DNA of 24,269 nucleotides from Chara braunii (Eukaryota > Streptophyta > Charophyceae > Charales > Characeae), in NCBI GenBank assembly GCA_003427395.1, contig BFEA01000285.1, positions 550,569 to 574,837 on the forward strand, in the 5' to 3' direction. A program made the translations under genes and the position numbers. The notes below the pieces were generated by a model that was given only the letters and a program-made list of their open reading frames with translations, was not told the DNA's origin and made no database searches. Shown here piece by piece: positions 18,490 to 24,269 of this stretch; the first letter of the stretch is position 1, and the number at the start of each line of letters is the position of its first letter.

Positions 18490-19040
18490 GTCGGGTTCTT
18501 GCGATGTCGACTCCTACATGATGACTATACTGAACAGCGGCAGGATCACCGGTCCGCCTCTCCGATGTGGATCTAACGGTGGATTGCGTCAAATCTGCTC
18601 TCATAGATCCACACCGGGGATGGGGGTCGGGATCCAACCACAGTTTGCTTGTAAAGCATCATATGATGTGTCGATATAACCGACATCCAGAACTGCTTGG
18701 TGAGCATCTAGTGCTACGCCAATAAGTTTCAAACACGGCCGCAAAGTCCCCTAAGAGTGTTCATTGTCGATTCCTCACGTCGTCGATTCCCACGTGATGA
18801 GTACAGTAAACAACGGCAGGATGGCAGGTCCCCCTTGCCGGAATGGATCCAACGGTGGATTGCATCAAATTTGCTCTCAAAGATCTACTCCGGGTAGAAG
18901 GTCCTGCAATCAGCCACTGCTTGCTTGTAAGCATCATATGATGTGTCCATACAATCGACATCCAAAACTGTTTGGTGAGCATCTAGTGCTACACCAATAA
19001 GTTCTGAACATGACCGCAAGGTCCCCTGAGAATGTTTTTA
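18490..19040 (+). repeat. Tandem duplication, two copies of 276 bp
   Basis: AACGGTGGATTGC at 18575 recurs at 18851, CGGCAGGAT and GAGCATCTAGTGCTAC recur at the same offset of 276, and both units end in GTCCCCT(A/G)AGA. Identity is high near the 3' ends and lower in the middle. I found no coding frame shared by both copies. The plus-strand stretch GGGGATCGAACGCACC just before the array resembles an inverted tRNA T-arm, but no tRNA can be built around it. Confidence 0.75.
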
Positions 19041-19504
19041 GCACTAGAGTCCTCTGACCGCCGACTGTTTGGCACTTCGTGGATGTGGTCATTTCTACCG
19101 ATGCAGAAGGTTCTTGGTCACTTCCATTGCTTGTATACGTACCGATGGGTGCTCGGCGTTGCATACTTTTAGAACTGTTGGCCCCCGCTGGATACGTTGT
19201 CGTCTCGGATGCATCCCACAGAAGGACTTCACACGCTGCGGACATGCAAATTCCCTGGAAGTGCTAATGGCAATCCGCGTCGACAACTGATAAAGTGCGG
19301 GAAACAAATACACAGCCATCACCAACGACTGCTTGACATGTCTTGAAGGTGGTCTGCCACTTCTTAAAGGTGGTCAGTCACCAAACAGATCACGACCTGA
19401 CATCAACCTCGCATTAACGTTCCCGTCCGAGTGCAAATGACAATCTGGGAAGACGGCCAATGAGTGTTTAACCACTTCTTTAAGGTGCTCTGTCTAACAT
19501 CGAT

Positions 19505-19522
19505 AACTGCGAATTGAATCGT
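19505..19522. repeat. Weak palindrome-family copy
   Basis: AACTGCGAATTGAATCGTT keeps the left arm and centre of the recurring motif, while the right arm is lost. It directly precedes the CT microsatellite. Confidence 0.4.
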
Positions 19523-19533
19523 TGTTCAAATAG

Positions 19534-19534
<1 letters not shown>

Positions 19535-19613
<79 letters not shown>
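19535..19613. repeat. CT dinucleotide microsatellite
   Basis: About 79 bases of CT repeats with a single TT interruption. A minus-strand open frame through it encodes an Arg-Glu run and is an artefact. Confidence 0.97.
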
Positions 19614-19615
<2 letters not shown>

Positions 19616-20275
19616 CGTAGTGATATCTCCAGCACAGCGGGTACGTAGTAACCCAATCTTGTATTGCTCGCCTTTACCCCTGCGCATTGATTTCATTTCA
19701 CGCTCAACTGCCGTGTTGACGGATAAAGATGCACCACAATTGCCGAGATTCACATCTCCGCGAGTGGGAACTGCGCGATGCATCACATTTGTAGATTCAG
19801 TGCGGGCAAGGTCCTCAGAGTCTTATACAAGGGATTTGTCAACGACTAACTGGGAATTCATTCGTTATTTAAGATTTCGTCCTTTACCATTGCTCACATA
19901 AATTAATGACCCGCTTAGAGCGTCCAATTTTTGGGATTCGTGACGCTGTCGAGCGCATTGGTCTTCATCCTCATCACGAATACATATTGACCTTCCGCCA
20001 GCCATACATCGCGCGAGCCCCTACGACAGGATAGGCACTACGCGAGGCGCGACTTACGTCCACCTTACGGGAGTTGTCACCTCCCTTCGGTGGGCGTATC
20101 CCCGCCGAGCTACCAGTCCACAGTACGAAAGTTAGTCAATTGAAATCGCAGAGGTGAACCAGCCGATGGCGTTTCTCGTTCGCTGTACCATACGGGGTAC
20201 GCGCGGTCCCACACCTCTGTCGGACCCGCACGGGAACCGGTGCATTGGGGGGGGGCTGATGTCCGAGGCCACTAC

Positions 20276-20370
20276 GATTCGACGTCGATCGACTAGGACG
20301 TATCCCGATCACTATGGACGCGAACTGGCGCACGAAATTCGACGTCGGTCGACTAGGACGTATCCCGCTC
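20276..20370 (+). repeat. Two tandem copies of a 60-bp unit
   Basis: ATTCGACGTCGATCGACTAG is repeated at an offset of exactly 60 (20276 and 20336), followed in both by GACGTATCCCG(A/C)TCACTA. Each copy carries GACGTC and (A/G)TCGAC palindromes. The array ends before an AT-rich stretch and a short CA run (20402-20415). Confidence 0.8.
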
Positions 20371-20557
20371 ACTACGAACATAATATTAAAAATAAAACGT
20401 GTACACACACACACTAACCGACAAAAAACAACATAACAACAACGCGACAACACTCCTTATTCTTCAGTAGCCATCCCATAACTTTCTGTCGCGGAAATCG
20501 GATAGCCGACACTCGTGAGACTTTGTATAAAACACCGCGGGCACAGGGCTATCTCAT

Positions 20558-20753
20558 ATCGACTACCAATGCATGTGCAAGCGAGCAGTCTATTACTAAG
20601 TCTTATTTTTTATTCACTAAATTTAATCTAAAATATTATGTTGAAACCTTGAATAGAATCTTCTATATTCCGAATTAAATCTTTGTTTATATATTATACC
20701 ATTTTATAACTTGACAGTCCATCGACTACCAATGCATATGCAAGCAAGCAGTC
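20558..20753 (+). repeat. 33-bp direct repeats around an AT-rich insert
   Basis: ATCGACTACCAATGCATGTG plus 13 further bases at 20558-20590 recurs at 20721-20753 with only three changes. The 130 bases between them are very AT-rich, unlike the flanks. This could be an insertion flanked by a duplicated target, two ends of a tiny element, or an unequal duplication. Confidence 0.7.
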
Positions 20754-20849
20754 GCAATGATGGCGTACAATGTAGTGTCCGTAATTAAGCGTAGCACTCG
20801 AACAAACCTGGAGTTTATTCTGAGTTGCAGAGCGGCGGCCGCTCCAAAA

Positions 20850-20868
20850 GGCTATCTCAAAGATAGCC
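20850..20868. repeat. Perfect 8-bp-stem hairpin, GGCTATCT-CAA-AGATAGCC
   Basis: A perfect inverted repeat with a 3-base loop. A related GGGCTATCTC occurs at 20547-20556, beside the first 33-bp direct repeat. No T-run follows, and the context is eukaryotic, so a terminator reading is not supported. Confidence 0.6.
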
Positions 20869-20903
20869 TACAAGGGAGAAATTCGAACACCGTTGGTGTG
20901 CTA

Positions 20904-20925
20904 GGGTGGTTGGGGTTGGGTGGGG
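20904..20925 (+). other. G-quadruplex-capable sequence
   Basis: Four G-runs of at least three occur within 22 bases (GGGTGGTTGGGGTTGGGTGG plus GG) with loops of 1-5 bases, meeting the usual G4 pattern. It is followed by a GT-rich stretch. Confidence 0.65.
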
Positions 20926-21165
20926 TGTGTGCGTGTGTGATGGGTCGAGTACTCCATGCGATGGCAGTTGACCCATATCACTGCCCACTTAGCAACACTT
21001 ACCGATGATTGTCTCAATTTATTCTTATTTATGTCACTCCTCAGTTCATATTGCCAACATGAATTTCTCTTACTTATATCGCTCCAACATGAATTCCGAC
21101 TTTGTTACACAAAGTGAACAATCCAAAAGTTCACTTTTAACGAAATGTGTATTAGTAAGAAAATT

Positions 21166-21425
21166 GACAAAGCATGACCAAGTGATGTCAATAACACTAG
21201 AATGAGCAATAACTAAACTTGTAATTTACTCCCAAGTGGAAAGATGGACAAAAGATAGAGAGTGAGTGAGTGAAATTCACTCTCAAGCATGGAAACTCAA
21301 GGTACAAAGTGACGAAATACATTGGAGTGAGAATATGGACAAAGCATGAGCAAGTGATGACAACAATAATAAAATGAGCAAGAACTACCGTTGCGATTTA
21401 CTCCTAAGTGAAAAGATTGCGAGGC
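21166..21425 (+). repeat. Two degenerate copies of a 172-bp unit
   Basis: GACAAAGCATGA(C/G)CAAGTGATG at 21166 recurs at 21338, followed in both by AATGAGCAA(T/G)AACTA and TTTACTCC(C/T)AAGTG. The stretch between carries a GAGTGA tract. No coding signal. Confidence 0.65.
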
Positions 21426-22367
21426 TCAAGGTCTCGATCTGCCCTATTGGGCCCTATTTTTTGTACAGTTGGCCGCCCTTAGGCTAAGTGAAGGCACGCT
21501 CGACCCAAGGTCTATAGACCTATTTTTGGGGCCATCACGCAACTGGGTAAATTCAGGTTGTTGCGCAACGCCCATTGGTTAAGAGTGTCTAGGTCCAGAC
21601 TGCCTCTCTCGAATGTAACTGAGGCAGACCCTGAGCCAGATTCTCGACATGGACCGAACGTAGGCTGCGGGCAGTTGGACATGGGTAACCACCACATGCC
21701 CCGGGCTTGTTTCATTTGGACTGGGGCTCAACCTCTCTCTAGGCCTACCGGAAGCTTTGGGGCAGGGGCCCAACGCAGCCAGGCTGCACGCAAGTAGGCA
21801 GACCACTTCCATTTAGGAAAGTGTCGGCCCACGCATTCAGCATTCGGGCATTGGCTGCATGTTGTGCAAGCGCTGCTACGCTAAATTGGCCAGCGCTCAC
21901 GCACTCACGGGCGAGCTGGAAGGAGCAGACATCCATAGCCGAGCTGCGCTGCTGTATGCTAGATGGGGCGCATGGTGGCTCTTGGGTGCATGTGGCATTT
22001 GTGAGTTGGGGAGCGAGGTTGTGAGTGATACGAGAGACATACCTGGAGCTTGAGACGAACGACATTGGCCGAGATTTGCTCGTACTTCGGGGAGTTGTTG
22101 ACATCATCAGCGACATTGTAGATAGGTTAGATAGGATCTGCCATCTGTAGTCTGGGCGCCGAGCGCCAGATAGAATATCGACATTGGTTCTTTGTTGATG
22201 ATGATGATGAGACTATTCCAGCATTGTCCATTATGAGTTTTTGTTGTGCTCTTATTTGGTGGAATTCATGATGCAATTTTGCTATTGGTTCGAACCCATG
22301 ACTATCTGGTCTCATGTGTATGATGTTGTTTGATTTCTGAAGTTCGCTATCGCTCATTTTTCTTGCA
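21426..22367 (+). mobile_element. Candidate LTR (right edge only) of an LTR retrotransposon
   Basis: The right edge is defined by CA at 22366-22367, three bases before a methionine-initiator primer binding site. I cannot fix the left edge, because no second LTR copy lies in the window and no clear TG start with a target duplication is visible; 21426 is only the end of the preceding repeat. The stretch has a (GAT)n tract at 22196-22210 and no coding frame, as expected for an LTR. Superfamily (Copia or Gypsy) cannot be decided, and a non-autonomous (TRIM/LARD-like) element is possible. Confidence 0.4.
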
Positions 22368-22370
22368 ATT

Positions 22371-22381
22371 TGGTATCAGAG
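22371..22381 (+). promoter_or_regulatory. Primer binding site for initiator tRNA-Met
   Basis: TGGTATCAGAG matches the first 11 bases of the canonical plant retrotransposon PBS complementary to the 3' end of tRNAi-Met (TGGTATCAGAGC). It follows a CA-ended sequence by three bases, the usual LTR-to-PBS spacing. The last base of the 12-mer (C) is T here. Confidence 0.65.
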
Positions 22382-23282
22382 TTGTGGTACGCTGTGCTCA
22401 TCTAGCGCTTGTCTTTTGCCTATGCTATACATGCATGCAGTCTGCTAAGCGAGCGGTCGTAGGGAGTGTGTAGTGAGGAGGGCGAAGGCAAGCAGGCGAA
22501 CCAGATGGAGAGGGGATCGTAAGGAAGGCTAAGTGGTGATTATTGGGTGTTCAAAGTGTGATGAGAACTATCTGATGTGCGATTGATGTTGAGGTGGAAC
22601 AACGGTGTAGTGTTGGTTGTGTTGAAGCAACGATTTGTCATTACAATCGGCATCGGGTCATCTAGTGAGAATATTTGTGGTTGGGGGCAACTATTTTGAG
22701 GTACGTTGCACCTAACCTTATCTACCCACTTTGACACTTCTTACCGTGAGGATGTGTGTTCTGTCTTGAGAGTCCTCTCATGTGAGGAGTCGAGTGCGCT
22801 CTACCTTGAGAGTTGTCAGTATTCACATGGAGCATCTGAAAGAAGAGGGCGGTGCTATCTGAAGGGCCTTGGACAAAGCACTGGGTCACGGTCACCATGC
22901 AAACCCACCGGGAGTAGAGCACACACGCTTTGCTGCTTTGTCCATTGTCTGCTCACTGCGCTATAGATGGGTTCAAAGGGGTAGGCTAACCCTACCGGAA
23001 AGGCGAGTACCGGATGTCTATAAATTAGTACCGGGGGGCACCTTCCATTGGCTATGATCGTCGTCCTGTTTGCGACGTTAAATAATTCCTGACGGCTTCG
23101 GGGGTCGTTGCAGGGCCAAACCCGGTAGACTTTCGAGCCTTAGTCGACCCCACTGCGGGTCCCAGTTGGCTCGGCCCGCCCACGCTCATGCTGAGGGCGC
23201 GGGCCATTCGTCCCAGGGTCACCCCCACCTAGTGCTTTGAGATGGATGGGGGTGGGCCATCGCGCGAGAGAGCTTTGACATT
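22382..23282. other. Non-coding stretch downstream of the PBS
   Basis: Where gag would be expected, I see only short, unrelated open frames (longest about 86 codons) and no CCHC knuckle, protease or polymerase motif. TATAAATTA near 23019 and a GC-rich block at 23090-23250 are the only noticeable items. This suggests a non-autonomous or badly decayed retroelement, or a truncated one followed by other DNA. Confidence 0.45.
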
Positions 23283-23297
23283 GGGGATGTAGCTCAG
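23283..23297 (+). repeat. tRNA-Ala 5'-end-like fragment
   Basis: GGGGATGTAGCTCAG equals the first 15 bases of typical plant cytosolic tRNA-Ala, including the A-box core. The next bases do not continue the D-arm: a 13-base stretch separates it from TGGTAG, which would normally follow almost directly. No B-box (GGTTCGA) occurs in the next 100 bases. It may be a tRNA-derived SINE head or a broken tRNA gene; it is not a functional tRNA. Confidence 0.4.
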
Positions 23298-24269
23298 CCC
23301 TCACGCCAGGTGGTAGTCTCGCTGGTCATTCCATAGCGCATATTTTTTTTCAGTTCTTTGTTGTGTTCTCAAGCAATTGCGCTTTCCAATACTCAGACAG
23401 TCCAAAGGTTCTCTGCGAGTTTTCTTCTTCTGTGCGCAGGCTAAGTGTCATCCTTAGGCCACGCACCATTTCCCTAAGCATCGCGACTCTTTGGCATCAT
23501 CGGGGCGCGGCGAAGCCGTCCTTCTCCTCTCTTCTACACGCCCATTGATTCTCATACATCTCATTTAACCCCATTGACGCAGGCCCCTTAGTCTTTTCGG
23601 AGCCTCGACATGCATGCACATTCAACTTCACACTTCCCTTAGCAAGATTGTACTTCATTCCATCATTTACACTCCAAATCTCTAACACAAAGGTCATTCC
23701 CATGGGTTGGCTTTATGCTAAAGGTCCCGTAACCCCTTTGTCCCTCTTCCCTTTTCGTTTTGATGCTCAGTTCCTCCCTGCCCTATCCCGCTCAAGGCAT
23801 CTTTAGCCCTTACTTACCTGCACAATCCCACACAAGCAAAAATTCATACAATCCCCCGTTGGGGGGTCAACACATAGCCCTTCCCACATGCCCATCTTTT
23901 AAAACTCTTTGGCTGTTCTTTGTTCCCTTTCTTTGCTCAATCAATCAATCCTCTTCTCATAGTCCTGCAGTCTGCAGTCGCAGAAATGGTTGAGTCAAAC
24001 TGACCTTGCTTTCACTTATATTCTCTCTCGGATTCTGCCTCTTTTTGTCACTTTCTCAACCGTCCTTTCCTTTGCCTTCTTGGTGGCACAAGCGACCGGC
24101 CACCCTCCCCTTGCCCTCTTTCTCCACCAAGTGAGGTCTGATCTCTTCTTACTGTTCGCACCCTGGCAATGTACCAAGTAAGGGAGAGAAGAGTTAGTCG
24201 TATGCCAAGTAAAGGGAAGAGAGAGAGAGAGAGAGGGCAAGGCGAAGAGGGAGGGAAAGAGAGGAGTAG
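23298..24269. other. Non-coding pyrimidine-rich right end
   Basis: The plus strand is rich in C and T (many CTCTT, CCCTT and TTTCC words) until about 24175, then switches to purine-rich text ending in a GA run (24217-24236). No gene, tRNA or element boundary is visible. Open frames of 60-77 codons are dominated by Ser, Leu, Phe and Pro and look compositional. Confidence 0.5.
24217..24236. repeat. GA dinucleotide microsatellite
   Basis: About ten GA repeats in a purine-rich context near the window end. Confidence 0.9.

Larger units (their letters stand above)
19041..20275. other. Non-coding stretch with a CT microsatellite
   Basis: Apart from the microsatellite at 19535-19613 and weak repeats of AAGGTGGTC near 19345-19490, I see no gene, RNA or mobile-element feature. 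Open frames are short and overlap on both strands. Confidence 0.5.

Noticed and set aside
19079-19267. A 62-codon plus-strand frame (starting VVISTDAEG) that at first suggested a polymerase fragment
   Set aside because: No YxDD or other polymerase motif, and the frame closes on both sides without continuation.
19526-19786. An 86-codon minus-strand frame with a long Arg-Glu run
   Set aside because: It is the translation of the CT microsatellite.
22286-22300. A tRNA-like B-box (GGTTCGAACC)
   Set aside because: It is a 10-base palindrome with no A-box or cloverleaf on either strand, inside the likely LTR.
23019-23030. TATAAATTA as a promoter
   Set aside because: No coding region follows within the window and the surrounding DNA gives no support.

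Overview
The window looks like a repeat-dense stretch of a large eukaryotic nuclear genome, most likely a green-lineage one. A streptophyte alga of the Chara type is my guess, but nothing here proves the species. The signs are AT, CT and GA microsatellites, minisatellites, a methionine-initiator-tRNA primer binding site of an LTR retrotransposon, a SUMO-protease (Ulp1/C48) gene of the kind carried by plant DNA transposons, and no bacterial operon structure. I see no intact gene. Every convincing coding region is a decayed copy that keeps long open stretches joined by isolated in-frame stops or single-base frame changes.

Layout. 1-250: GC-rich, G-run-rich low-complexity end with a short hairpin. 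476-4626 (minus strand): two decayed genes. One is a DUF7869-type transposase-like gene (1416-4626) and the other a short Cys-rich frame of unknown function (476-1314). 4851-5474: tandem array of five units of about 119 bp. 5515-7130: purine-rich minisatellite. 7150-8363: short repeats, a good TATA box, a strong 5' splice-site-like sequence and an AT microsatellite. 8366-9053: second array of short palindromes.

9147-16680 is the most interesting part. It holds three decayed genes packed closely: a plus-strand gene of about 1,400 codons that joins a ParB/sulfiredoxin-like domain to what looks like a beta-class amino-methyltransferase fold (9147-13353), a minus-strand gene with acidic repeats (15909-13360), and a plus-strand Ulp1-like cysteine protease (15919-16680). 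The first two converge with 6 nt between stops; the last two diverge with 9 nt between their open frames. I infer that they are cargo of one mobile element. 16757-24269 is essentially non-coding: tandem duplications, microsatellites, an LTR/PBS junction at 22367-22381 and a 15-nt tRNA-Ala-like fragment.

A short near-palindrome (about AAGTGCGARTTNAYTCGCAC) recurs at least 20 times across the window, in two arrays and as single copies, including just outside both ends of the three-gene block. It is the main structural signal not explained by the coding genes, and could be a terminal, binding or regulatory motif of the elements here.
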